Source of the DNA: Acidobacteriota bacterium
GTDB taxonomy: Bacteria > Acidobacteriota > Terriglobia > Acidiferrales > UBA7541
Reading direction: 5' to 3'
Length of the DNA stretch: 64,000 nucleotides
Assembly (NCBI GenBank): GCA_013289665.1
Contig: JABCZN010000004.1
Coordinates: 62,001-126,000, forward strand
The translations under genes were made by a program, and so were the position numbers. Shown here in pieces: positions 46,684 to 54,866 of the stretch (position 1 is the first letter of the stretch; each line of letters opens with the position of its first letter). The notes beneath the pieces are model-generated. The model saw only the letters and a program-made list of their open reading frames with translations, made no database searches and was not told where the DNA came from.

Positions 46684-47817
46684 GTGAGCACCACCACTGC
46701 ACCTTCACGCGCCACAAAGCGCGCTTTCAATTTCAATGCCGGACCCGCCGCCCTGCCACTTCCTGTGCTGGAGCGCATCCGCGAAGAACTGCTGGATTAT
46801 CGCGGCACGGGCATGTCCGTGATGGAGCTTTCCCATCGTTCGCCGGAGTTTGAGGCCATCAACAACGCCGCCGAACAGAACCTGCGCAAGCTGCTTACGA
46901 TCCCCGACGACTACGCGGTGATTTTCGTGCAGGGCGGCGGGAGCATGCAGTTCACCATGGTGCCGATGAACCTGGCGCTGGCGGGAAAGCCGGTGGACGT
47001 ACTGCACACCGGCGCGTGGACGGCGAAGGCGATCTCCGAACTGAAAAAGGGCGTACTTCATAACGTCGCCGCGTCCACTGAAGCCGCGAAATTCACCCGC
47101 GTGCCCCGCCCGGACGAACTAAAACTTTCCGCCGACGCTTCCTACACTTATTTCTGCACCAACAACACCATTGAGGGCACGCAGTACCACGCGCTGCCGG
47201 CCTCCGCCGCGCCGCTGGTGGCGGACATGTCTTCCGACATCGCTTCGCGCCCGGTGGACGTTCGGAAATTCGGCCTGATTTTCGCCGGCGCGCAGAAAAA
47301 TCTGGGACCGAGCGGCGTCACGCTGGTGATCGTGCGCAAGGATCTGGCCGAGCGCGCCGACAAGAATTTGCCCACGCTTCTGCAATACCGCACACACATC
47401 AAGGAGAAGTCGCTGTACCACACGCCGCCGACGTTCGCGGTGTACATCCTGGGCCTGGTCACTGAATGGATCGCCAGTGAAGGAGGCCTTCCGGGGATCC
47501 AGAAACGGAATGAAGCGAAGGCCAGGCTGCTCTATGACACGATCGAAGCGAGCGGCGGCTTTTACAGTTGTCCGGTGGAAAAATCTTCGCGCTCGCTGAT
47601 GAACGTGGTGTTTCGGGTAGGAGGTATCTCTGGCCAGTCTGGTGATGAAGATCTAGAAAAAGAATTCGCTAGGCAATCCGCAGCGGCAAATCTTGTCGGC
47701 ACGCCCGGGCACCGCTCGGTCGGCGGGATGCGCATCTCGCTCTACAACGCGGTGGGCCTAGACGCGGTCGAGGCGCTCACTCATTTCATGCGCGAATTCC
47801 ACCGCGCCAAAGGCTAG
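46684..47817 (+). CDS. serC: Phosphoserine aminotransferase
   Basis: 377 residues from a GTG at 46684 with GGAGG about 12 bases upstream. The N-terminus KRAFNFNAGPAALPLPVLE, the PLP lysine in FAGAQKNLGPSG and the C-terminal GHRSVGGMRISLYNAV are typical of SerC. It converts 3-phosphohydroxypyruvate to phosphoserine in serine biosynthesis and also serves pyridoxal phosphate synthesis. A segment coded by about 47615-47700 (GISGQSGDEDLEKEF) uses A/T-ending codons unlike its surroundings. A frame reaching back to 46426 is not family-like. Confidence 0.93.
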   Translation: MSTTTAPSRATKRAFNFNAGPAALPLPVLERIREELLDYRGTGMSVMELSHRSPEFEAINNAAEQNLRKLLTIPDDYAVIFVQGGGSMQFTMVPMNLALAGKPVDVLHTGAWTAKAISELKKGVLHNVAASTEAAKFTRVPRPDELKLSADASYTYFCTNNTIEGTQYHALPASAAPLVADMSSDIASRPVDVRKFGLIFAGAQKNLGPSGVTLVIVRKDLAERADKNLPTLLQYRTHIKEKSLYHTPPTFAVYILGLVTEWIASEGGLPGIQKRNEAKARLLYDTIEASGGFYSCPVEKSSRSLMNVVFRVGGISGQSGDEDLEKEFARQSAAANLVGTPGHRSVGGMRISLYNAVGLDAVEALTHFMREFHRAKG

Positions 47818-47844
47818 AACTAATCTTGCAAATAGTTCTTTAGA

Positions 47845-47867
47845 AGGTCGGGGCTTCTGCCCGACCT
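47845..47867. terminator. Hairpin downstream of serC
   Basis: AGGTCGGG (47845-47852) pairs with CCCGACCT (47860-47867) around GCTTCTG. It is 28 bases past the serC stop. There is no T-run, so its role as terminator or as a dispersed hairpin repeat is open. Confidence 0.4.
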
Positions 47868-47960
47868 AAAAGTGACAGAGAATGTGGGCTTTAGCCACTG
47901 AAGAAAACTTCGTCGGCCGCCCCACCCGGGTGGCCAACAGTTCGGCAGACTGATGAGACT

Positions 47961-48512
47961 ATGACCAACGATTCGCTCGCTCTATTCTTCCATTTCGCAG
48001 GGCTGGCCATGCTGTTTGTCGGCTACGGCCTTGAATGGATCGTCTCCGCGTTCCTTCGCGGTGCTACCACGACAGATCAGGTGCGCGCGTGGCTGCGCGT
48101 CTATCGCACGTCGCTGCCGGTTTCCGGGCCCGGCCTGCTGGTGCTGATTTTGAGCGGCGGCTATCTCGCCCAGGTTAAAGGCGCCATGAAAAACGGCTGG
48201 ATGTCCGCCTCAATGATCGCCATCGTGCTCGCGCTCGGCATCGGCTTCATGCTCATCCTGCCGCGGGTGAAGGCAATTCGCGCCGCCCTGCCCGAAGGCA
48301 GCGCCGCGTTACCGGCAAACGCCACGGCAGTACTGCGCGCCCCCGGCCTGCCAACGCTGATCCGCGTCCGCGCGATGATGGCGCTGGGTATTGTCTATCT
48401 GATGACCGTGAAGCCGGACACTTTTCTTTCTTCCTTGCTGGTTTTGGCAGCCGCCATCGTCCTCGGCCTGCTCGCCTCCGCCCCGACGTTTTCTAAATCG
48501 AAAGCGGCCTGA
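47961..48512 (+). CDS. Integral membrane protein of unknown function
   Basis: 183 residues with about five hydrophobic spans (roughly 8-28, 55-71, 82-102, 132-148 and 155-172) and almost no soluble domains. The first spans, LALFFHFAGLAMLFVGYGLEW and LRVYRTSLPVSGPGLLVLIL, resemble DUF2269-type small membrane proteins, but I am not certain. It is flanked by hairpins and seems to be a single gene. Confidence 0.65.
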   Translation: MTNDSLALFFHFAGLAMLFVGYGLEWIVSAFLRGATTTDQVRAWLRVYRTSLPVSGPGLLVLILSGGYLAQVKGAMKNGWMSASMIAIVLALGIGFMLILPRVKAIRAALPEGSAALPANATAVLRAPGLPTLIRVRAMMALGIVYLMTVKPDTFLSSLLVLAAAIVLGLLASAPTFSKSKAA

Positions 48513-48546
48513 GGGCTGGGGAAGAACATCGAAAACTTCCCTTCAG

Positions 48547-48673
48547 GGGCTAAAGCCCGTTCGCTATAGTCACCTTACGCCGGGGCTCCTGCCCCGGCCT
48601 CCTGAGGAAATGGCTTTCCCCGTATTCCGTTCGGCCAGTCGAGAAGAGAAGGGCGGGCTTTCTCCCGCCCTTC
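48547..48673. terminator. Three hairpins between convergent genes
   Basis: GGGCT-AA-AGCCC (48547-48558), GCCGGGGC-TCCT-GCCCCGGC (48579-48598) and GAAGGGCGGG-CTTTCT-CCCGCCCTTC (48648-48673, perfect 10 bp). They lie between the ends of the convergent membrane protein and pirin genes, where bidirectional termination is expected; T-runs are short. Confidence 0.5.
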
Positions 48674-48725
48674 TTGGCCTGCCCTTTCTGGTTACTGATT
48701 ACCGTTCCGTGGTTAGTTCCCGCGC

Positions 48726-49424
48726 TCACGCCAGATCGAACAGCAGCACTTCCGCATCCTCGACGCCGGTTAGTTCGAGAGCTTTCTCCTCTGAGATGGC
48801 CGCGCCGTCGCCGGTGGCTAGCTTCGTGCCGTTGAGCGTGATACTTCCACGCGCCACCTGCACGTAGGCATGGCGCTCCGGCTGCAACGCGTGTTCGACG
48901 GTTTCGCCGGGAGCGAGTACCGTGGCGTAGAGCTCGTTGGCTTGGCGGATTTTCACGGAACCGTCGCGGCCGTCTGGCGAAACGACGAGTCGCAGCTGGC
49001 CCTGTTTTTCGGCGGCGCTGAAATGCTTCTGATCGTATGCCGGCGTGTGGCCCGTTTTGTCGGGGAACATCCAGACCTGGTACATATGCACGGGAACTTT
49101 GTCCGACGCGTTGAACTCGCTGTGCGCCACGCCCGTGCCGGCGCTCATATACTGCACGTCGCCCGGCTTGATCACGGAGCCGTTGCCCATGCTGTCTTTG
49201 TGCGCCAGTTCACCGTCGAGAACATAGGTGACGATTTCCATATCGCGGTGCGGATGGGTGGGGAAACCGCCGCCGCCGGCGATGCGGTCGTCGTTCATGA
49301 CGCGCAGGGTGCGGAACTCGACGTGATTGCGATCGAAATATTCGGCGAAGGAAAAGGTGAAGCGGGAATCCAACCAGCCGTGGTTGGCGTGCCCGCGGGT
49401 GTCGCTTTTACGAATATGAATCAT
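48726..49424 (-). CDS. Pirin family protein (YhaK/YhhW-type bicupin)
   Basis: 232 residues. Pirin signature: [20 protein letters not shown] with the three metal-binding histidines plus a later Glu (HSEFNAS region). The length and the second, shorter cupin ([18 protein letters not shown]) match bacterial YhhW, which has quercetinase activity in E. coli. ATG 49424 follows AGGAGG; 20-odd bases upstream is a strong promoter with an embedded palindrome. It may respond to a small aromatic or redox signal; that part is inference. Confidence 0.9.
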   Translation of the reverse strand: MIHIRKSDTRGHANHGWLDSRFTFSFAEYFDRNHVEFRTLRVMNDDRIAGGGGFPTHPHRDMEIVTYVLDGELAHKDSMGNGSVIKPGDVQYMSAGTGVAHSEFNASDKVPVHMYQVWMFPDKTGHTPAYDQKHFSAAEKQGQLRLVVSPDGRDGSVKIRQANELYATVLAPGETVEHALQPERHAYVQVARGSITLNGTKLATGDGAAISEEKALELTGVEDAEVLLFDLA

Positions 49425-49450
49425 GACCAGCCTCCTGGACTTGCGAGATA

Positions 49451-49479
49451 ACAATACTCGTTATAACGACTATTGTCAA
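49451..49479 (-). promoter_or_regulatory. Promoter with 26-bp near-palindromic operator for the pirin gene
   Basis: On the minus strand, -35 TTGACA (49474-49479) and -10 TATTGT (49451-49456) with exactly 17 bases between them. The span 49451-49476 is an inverted repeat with one mismatched pair; its centre reads TCGTTATAACGA. The operator thus covers the spacer and both promoter elements, which suits repression by a dimeric regulator. The start codon is 27 bases downstream of the -10. Confidence 0.75.
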
Positions 49480-49669
49480 GAGGTTATTCCTTGCGCCGTC
49501 TGCTGCGGACCATCCCCTTTCCCCTCAACCTGTTGCGATTCCCACCCTGGGCAGCGTTCCGGACGAAGCCCGTTGGCGTGGCAGCGCTCCATTTCCCCGC
49601 TCTCCTGCTTTGGTGTAAAGTGATAGTCATCGCGGCGGAAGCTTCGCCGCTTCCGGCGAGGTTATCCGT

Positions 49670-51010
49670 ATGGACTCGGCTCTTCCCACGACGCAAACCA
49701 AGACTTCCGAAACGGGCACAACCCGCCGGGACACGGTAACCATCACCGACAACCGCACCGGCAAATCCTACGAACTCCCCATCACCCACGACGCCATACG
49801 GGCAATGGACCTGCGGCAGATCAAGGTGCATCCCGAAGATTTCGGAATGATGAGCTACGACCCGGCGTTCAACAACACGGCTTCGTGCATCAGCCGGATC
49901 ACTTATATTGACGGAGACAAGGGGATCCTGCGTTACCGGGGCTATTCGATCGAAGAGCTGGCGGAAAAATCCACGTATCTTGAAACCGCCTATCTGCTGC
50001 TGCGCGGCGAACTGCCGACGGCGGCGCAGCTGAAGGACTGGCAGTACAACGTGACGCACCACACGTTCATTCATGAAAGCATCAAGAAATTTCTGGACGG
50101 CTTCCACTATGACGCCCACCCGATGGGGATGGTGATTTCGACGATTGCGGCGCTTTCGACTTTTTATAACGACGCGAAGGATATTTTTAACGAAGAATCG
50201 CGCAGAAAGCAGACCTACCGGCTGGTGGGGAAGATGCCCACGATCGCGGCGTTCGCTTACCGGCATACGCTGGGCATGCCGTACGTTTATCCGGACAACG
50301 ACCTGAGCTATCCCGGGAATTTCCTGAACATGCTTTTCCGTACCAGCGAAGCGCGCTACCGGCCGAACCCGACCTTGGAGCGCGCGCTGGACATCCTGTT
50401 TATCCTGCATGCCGACCACGAGCAGAATTGCTCGACGAACACGGTGCGGGGCGTGGGCAGCTCGCACGTGGATCCGTATTCGGCGACGGCGGCGGCGATT
50501 GCGGCGCTGTACGGGCCTCTGCACGGCGGCGCGAATGAAGAAGTGGTGCGCATGTTGCACGAAATCGGCTCGGTGCAAAAGGTGCCGGAGTTTATCAAGC
50601 GGGTGAAGGCGGGAGAGACGAAACTGATGGGCTTCGGGCACCGCGTTTACAAGAATTACGACCCGCGGGCGCGGATCATCAAGCGCGTGGCTTACGAAGT
50701 GTTTGACCTCATGGGGAAGAATCCGTTGCTGGAGATCGCGCTGGAGTGCGAGCGCATTGCGCTTGAAGACGAATATTTCGTGAAACGGAAGCTCTACCCG
50801 AACGTGGACTTTTACACCGGGCTGATTTACCAGTCGATGGGCTTTCCGACAACGATGTTCCCTGTGTTGTTCGCGATTCCGCGGATGTCAGGATGGATTG
50901 CGCAGTGGGAAGAGCTGCTGCTGGACCCGGAGCAAAAAATCGCCCGGCCGCGGCAGATCTATCTGGGTTACGACACGCGGAGTTACGCACCGATCGAGCA
51001 GCGTTTGTAA
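49670..51010 (+). CDS. gltA: Citrate synthase
   Basis: 446 residues. Active-site histidines and aspartate are visible: GPLHGGANE, GFGHRVYKN and LYPNVDFYTG. It condenses oxaloacetate and acetyl-CoA to citrate at the start of the TCA cycle. A 30-residue Thr-rich N-terminal extension (MDSALPTTQTKTSETGTTRR) precedes the fold. The PilZ gene is 202 bases further on, so gltA looks monocistronic. Confidence 0.96.
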   Translation: MDSALPTTQTKTSETGTTRRDTVTITDNRTGKSYELPITHDAIRAMDLRQIKVHPEDFGMMSYDPAFNNTASCISRITYIDGDKGILRYRGYSIEELAEKSTYLETAYLLLRGELPTAAQLKDWQYNVTHHTFIHESIKKFLDGFHYDAHPMGMVISTIAALSTFYNDAKDIFNEESRRKQTYRLVGKMPTIAAFAYRHTLGMPYVYPDNDLSYPGNFLNMLFRTSEARYRPNPTLERALDILFILHADHEQNCSTNTVRGVGSSHVDPYSATAAAIAALYGPLHGGANEEVVRMLHEIGSVQKVPEFIKRVKAGETKLMGFGHRVYKNYDPRARIIKRVAYEVFDLMGKNPLLEIALECERIALEDEYFVKRKLYPNVDFYTGLIYQSMGFPTTMFPVLFAIPRMSGWIAQWEELLLDPEQKIARPRQIYLGYDTRSYAPIEQRL

Positions 51011-51164
51011 GACGGGACGCATGGCCCGCGTTCCGCGCCCGAACAACCCGAGCATGGAACCAGCGCCCCGAACAGTTGTGAGTCCTTTTTCCTCTCGATA
51101 AAGTTTTCAAAACAATACTTGCTTTGCGCCGAGTAGCCTTTTTGCATACGAGCGGGTGGCATGG

Positions 51165-51201
51165 CTCTCGACTTTCGCGGCTTGCGCGGTATAGTCGAGA
51201 G
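51165..51201 (+). promoter_or_regulatory. Inverted repeat just upstream of the PilZ gene
   Basis: CTCTCGACT (51165-51173) and AGTCGAGAG (51193-51201) are perfect complements 19 bases apart, ending 12 bases before the ATG. TATAGT at 51190-51195 could be a -10 element, in which case the arms flank the promoter as an operator. Alternatively it is a hairpin sitting against the ribosome site. Confidence 0.45.
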
Positions 51202-51212
51202 GAAGAGGTTTT

Positions 51213-51623
51213 ATGGGTCAGTCACCGAACACTCCAGGACAGCCGGGACCGAGGCGCCGAAGCCAGCGCGTGCTGATGCAAGTCCCCATACGAATCTGGG
51301 GCAATGACGCGCAGGGCAAGAAATTCGAGGAAGAAACGGCGACGCTGGCGATCAACGCGCATGGCGCGCTGGTGATGATGCAGGCACGCCTTACCAGCGG
51401 CAGCAAGGTGAAACTGCAACACAATCTCACCAGGGAAGAGCAGGAATGCCACGTGGCGTTTCTGGGGCCGGTGCGGGCCGGGAAAGCGGAAGTGGGACTG
51501 GAATTTTCCGACGCGCGGCCCAGTTTCTGGCGGGTGGCGTTTCCGCCGGAAGACTGGACGCCGAAGCATCCCGAAGCGCGGACCGTGACGTCCACAAACT
51601 CGATCACGCAAGGCAAGAAGTAG
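51213..51623 (+). CDS. PilZ-domain protein
   Basis: 136 residues. RRRSQRVLMQVPIRIW matches the RxxxR part of a c-di-GMP-binding PilZ domain, and INAHGALVMM matches the second (D/N)xSxxG-type strand, though its serine is replaced. The GLEF strand is also present (VGLEFSD). The protein may bind c-di-GMP, but the altered second motif makes that uncertain. ATG follows GGAAGAGG. Confidence 0.8.
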   Translation: MGQSPNTPGQPGPRRRSQRVLMQVPIRIWGNDAQGKKFEEETATLAINAHGALVMMQARLTSGSKVKLQHNLTREEQECHVAFLGPVRAGKAEVGLEFSDARPSFWRVAFPPEDWTPKHPEARTVTSTNSITQGKK

Positions 51624-51750
51624 AAGCCCATTGAAAATTTGAGCGGTCGAGTGAGCTGAGACTAAGGGCTTACGGCTGGGGGTGTGCGGTCGAGGCGTAC
51701 GCCCGCCTGGCCTCGTGAATCGCCCGCCGGGTCTGCTAGACTTTCGCTCG

Positions 51751-52776
51751 ATGAGATTCCTGATTCTTGCGATAGCGGTTCTATTCCCAGCCGATACGTG
51801 GTGGGCGGTGCGGGAGAGCGGCGTAGATTCCAATTTGCGCGGTGTTTCCATTGTCATGGATGAATCCGGGGAGGGCGACCTAACCATCTGGGCGACAGGC
51901 TCAAACGGGGCGGTTGTGCGCTCGAGCGATTCCGGAAAATCGTGGAAGCGGCTGGCGATTCCGGAAGGCGATTCGCTGGATTTCCGCGGAGTGCAGGCGT
52001 TCGGTCGAGAGATTGCGTATGTGATGGCAAGCGGCGAGGGAGCCAAATCGCGGATTTACAAGACAACCGACGGCGGAAGGAACTGGAAGCAGCAATATAG
52101 AGGCGAGGATGAAGCATTTTTTCTCGATGCGCTTGCCTGTGCGGATCAGAAGCACTGTTTCGCCCTGAGTGATCCGGTGGATGGAAAATTCCTGCTGATC
52201 ACGACAGAAGACGGCGAAACGTGGAAGGAGCTTCCGCGGGATCACATGCCCGCGGCGCTCGGGAAAGAAGGAGCGTTTGCTGCGAGCAATTCCGGGCTTT
52301 GCGTGGATGGGAAGGATCTTTTCTTTGGCACCGGAGGTCCGGCAGCGCGTGTTTTTAGGTCCCATGATCTCGGCAGAACGTGGACAGTGGTGGAGACACC
52401 TATCGCCGGCGGGAATGCGTCTTCGGGGATTTTTTCGTTGCTGTGCGACGGAAAAACGATTTTGGCGATGGGGGGCGATTATCAGAATCCGGCGCAGTCA
52501 GGGAGGAATGCAGCGCTTTCAAGGGACGGAGGGAAAACGTGGGAGCTTGCCGCGATTTCCCCCAAAGGTTATCGCTCCAGCGTGGCGGGCTTTCGGGCTG
52601 GCTATGTGGCGGTTGGTCCCACGGGCGCGGAGGTTAGCACCGACGGGTCCGATTGGAAACATGTGGATAGCACGCCGCTGAACGCGATTACGTTTTCTGG
52701 CGGGCACGGGAGAGGCTGGGCGGCGGGGCCGCATGGAAGCATGGCGCAGTTTGTTGATCGGATGAAGTATTTCTAG
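51751..52776 (+). CDS. Secreted BNR/Ycf48-like beta-propeller protein
   Basis: 341 residues. A signal peptide (MRFLILAIAVLFPADTWWA) is followed by repeated Asp-box (BNR) motifs of the S-x-D-x-G-x-T-W type: RSSDSGKSWKRL, KTTDGGRNWKQQ, TTEDGETWKEL, RSHDLGRTWTVV and SRDGGKTWELA. This is the Ycf48/sialidase-like propeller fold, usually a binding scaffold. No catalytic triad of sialidases is seen. ATG 51751 opens the signal peptide directly. Confidence 0.82.
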   Translation: MRFLILAIAVLFPADTWWAVRESGVDSNLRGVSIVMDESGEGDLTIWATGSNGAVVRSSDSGKSWKRLAIPEGDSLDFRGVQAFGREIAYVMASGEGAKSRIYKTTDGGRNWKQQYRGEDEAFFLDALACADQKHCFALSDPVDGKFLLITTEDGETWKELPRDHMPAALGKEGAFAASNSGLCVDGKDLFFGTGGPAARVFRSHDLGRTWTVVETPIAGGNASSGIFSLLCDGKTILAMGGDYQNPAQSGRNAALSRDGGKTWELAAISPKGYRSSVAGFRAGYVAVGPTGAEVSTDGSDWKHVDSTPLNAITFSGGHGRGWAAGPHGSMAQFVDRMKYF

Positions 52777-52886
52777 TGAACGGGGGATGCGGAATGCCCA
52801 TGTTGAATCTAGGTCGGAATTTGAGTTGGGTGGTTAACCGAAGTTTGTCACTGACCTGCACCTTTTGATTTTTTCCCTAGGGCGCG

Positions 52887-54482
52887 CTACGGAGCGGATT
52901 GTTGCGCCGTGGCATGGACGCCGGCGGAGGTGAAGTCGAAGCGGATGAGCCACGTGCTGGGTATTCCCCTGCCGGCGGCTTCGGCGCCGGAGAATTGCCA
53001 CTGGCGCGCGGCCTTTTCGGCGAGGCCGGCGAAATATTTGCTGGGACCGGGCGAGTTGAGTTCTGAATTCATTACATTTCCTGCCGCGTCCACCTGGACT
53101 TTCACGGCGACGTGGAAGGTGCCGTGAATGGTGGAGAGCGCTTTTTGCGGAGGTTTCGGCAGGACTTCGTTCAGGACTTCGCCGCGGCCGACAACCGCGC
53201 CGGCTGTTTTTGCGCGCGGCGCGGGCGACGGAGCCGCGTGCAAAACGGCAGGCGACGGGGTGAGCGAAGAGGCTTCGACGGGCCGGTTGGTTAATTGATT
53301 GGGTGGCTCGCCGCTGGCGGCTTTTTCTGGCGCCCTGGAGGCGGGGATGGCGGCCGGCTGGAGTTCGTGAGACTCAGCGGGCTTTCCGGCGACGGGCTGT
53401 TCGCTGGTTACCGAAGCGGAGGTGGAGGAGGGCTGGCTGCGAAAGTTGAAGATCCGCGGGATGGCAAAGATGAGACCGGCGAATACGGCGGCGCCGAGGA
53501 GCACGGGAACGAGGTAGTCAAGCATCGAGGCATTCTGGCGCTTCGGGGGTGGCGGTTGGCGGCGCACCGGAGTTTCCGCGGTGGCCGGCATTTTGGCCAG
53601 TGGCATGGGGGGTTCGCTGGAAAGCGGGACGCTCAATGGAGAGACATCTATCAAAGGCGTCAATGGCGCCGTTGACCGAACGGGTGGGGGGGAAGCCAGG
53701 GCAGTGGCGGCCAGGGGAGCGGGGTTCAGACGCGCCGCGATTTCGGCAACGCTCCAGCGGTGGTTTGGATCGCGGCGAAGCGAGTGCTTTGCAATCACGA
53801 GAAACAGGTCTGGGAGTTCGCGGGGAACTGCTGGATCCGCCGACGGCTCTGACGGAAAGACCGGGGGATGTTGCGTCAACGCTTCCGCGAGCGTGATCCC
53901 GAGCGACCAGACATCTTCCTTGGCGGCGGCCGGGGCGGATTCGATTTCGGGCGCGTCATAGATGTCACGGGCGCGAAGAAGCTGGCGCCTTTCACCGATT
54001 GGAAAGATCGAGTCGCTTGAAAGTTTCAGGCGGTCGTGGGTGGCAAGAATGTTTGAGGGCTTCAGATGGCCGTGGACGAGGCCCTTGCCGTGAAGGTAGA
54101 CGAGGACATCGAGAGCCGGGTCGAGGACATCGCGCACTTCTTCCCCGGTAAGGGCGCGCTGCGGCAAAATCTCGCCGAGATTCTCTTCGGCAAATTCCAT
54201 GATGACATAAATGAAAGGCAGCTCTTCCAGGCGGCAGCGGCCGGCCTCAAAAATCGTGAGCAGGTTGGGATGAGTGAGATGAACTGCGCGCTTCCAGAGG
54301 GCGAGTTGCTGTTCGGCAGCGGGCGAACCGGCGGCGACCAATTTGAGCACCGCTTTTTGGCCCGGGGGATCCGGGAGTTCCGTGAGATACGCGGCCTGGA
54401 ATTCGGTGCTGGAAAGGCATTGCCCCAGGACGAATCTGCCCTCGATCGCCTGGCCTTCCCACTTTTTCCATTGTTCGCTCAT
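52887..54482 (-). CDS. Membrane pseudokinase with periplasmic TonB-type C-terminal domain
   Basis: 531 residues. Residues 1-270 are a Hanks-type Ser/Thr kinase domain: Lys47 in AVLKL, a hinge (VIMEFAEE), and the loop HGHLKPSN at 137-144. The catalytic Asp of HRD is replaced by His (HGH), the DFG motif is absent (KLSSDSI in its place) and the glycine loop is degenerate, so it should not phosphorylate. A linker, one membrane helix (about 321-344), a Pro/Ala/Ser-rich periplasmic stretch and a TonB_C-like domain (about 457-527: VAVKVQVDAAGNVMNSEL, EKAARQWQFSG) follow. ATG 54482 was chosen; upstream residues are not kinase-like. Confidence 0.8.
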   Translation of the reverse strand: MSEQWKKWEGQAIEGRFVLGQCLSSTEFQAAYLTELPDPPGQKAVLKLVAAGSPAAEQQLALWKRAVHLTHPNLLTIFEAGRCRLEELPFIYVIMEFAEENLGEILPQRALTGEEVRDVLDPALDVLVYLHGKGLVHGHLKPSNILATHDRLKLSSDSIFPIGERRQLLRARDIYDAPEIESAPAAAKEDVWSLGITLAEALTQHPPVFPSEPSADPAVPRELPDLFLVIAKHSLRRDPNHRWSVAEIAARLNPAPLAATALASPPPVRSTAPLTPLIDVSPLSVPLSSEPPMPLAKMPATAETPVRRQPPPPKRQNASMLDYLVPVLLGAAVFAGLIFAIPRIFNFRSQPSSTSASVTSEQPVAGKPAESHELQPAAIPASRAPEKAASGEPPNQLTNRPVEASSLTPSPAVLHAAPSPAPRAKTAGAVVGRGEVLNEVLPKPPQKALSTIHGTFHVAVKVQVDAAGNVMNSELNSPGPSKYFAGLAEKAARQWQFSGAEAAGRGIPSTWLIRFDFTSAGVHATAQQSAP

Positions 54483-54866
54483 AACGCACCCCACGCGACG
54501 TGATTCAGATAACCGCAAGGCCAGACGGGGAGTGTAACTCCCGCTGGCGGTAATCGGAAAGCACCAAAGCGTCTGGGACTGGGCTAGGTCGGGAAAAACC
54601 GAAGGTAGCAGGCGCCGGGGGCTGGGCGCTTGTCGCCCCCATCTTCGCACAGGATGGTCCGGAGCAACAGAGTACCTGTTGACGGTTAAGTGTCAGTGGA
54701 GGTGAGGCCTGAGATCGGTGGTTTGGGCCCGTCGTGGGAGGCGGGATGCGAGTTGGTCGATGGGGATGAGTCCGTAAAAGCGGTGGCTGAGCCGCCCTTC
54801 GGCAAGCTCGGGCGGGCCGCACCCTGTCAAGGAGGAGAGCACACTTCTTGGCGCGGCAGGTGGGCT
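54483..54866. other. Non-coding interval between the GT-C gene and the pseudokinase gene
   Basis: 384 bases without a supported gene, between two leftward genes. It has no clear promoter or terminator that I can name and matches no RNA family I recognise. The stretch is GC-rich and holds several short complementary blocks (for example GAGCCGCCC and GGGCGGG near 54790-54820), but nothing convincing. Confidence 0.4.

Noticed and set aside
54590..54720. SRP RNA or tmRNA in the non-coding gap (TGGTCCGGAGCAAC looked suggestive)
   Set aside because: The SRP core GGTCAGGTCCGGAAGGAAGCAG pattern and the tmRNA tRNA-like ends are not present.
54760..54800. Hammerhead-like GATGAGTCCGT near the start of the unexplained gap
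   Set aside because: The second conserved core (GGACGAAAC) and the closing stems are missing, so it is a chance match.
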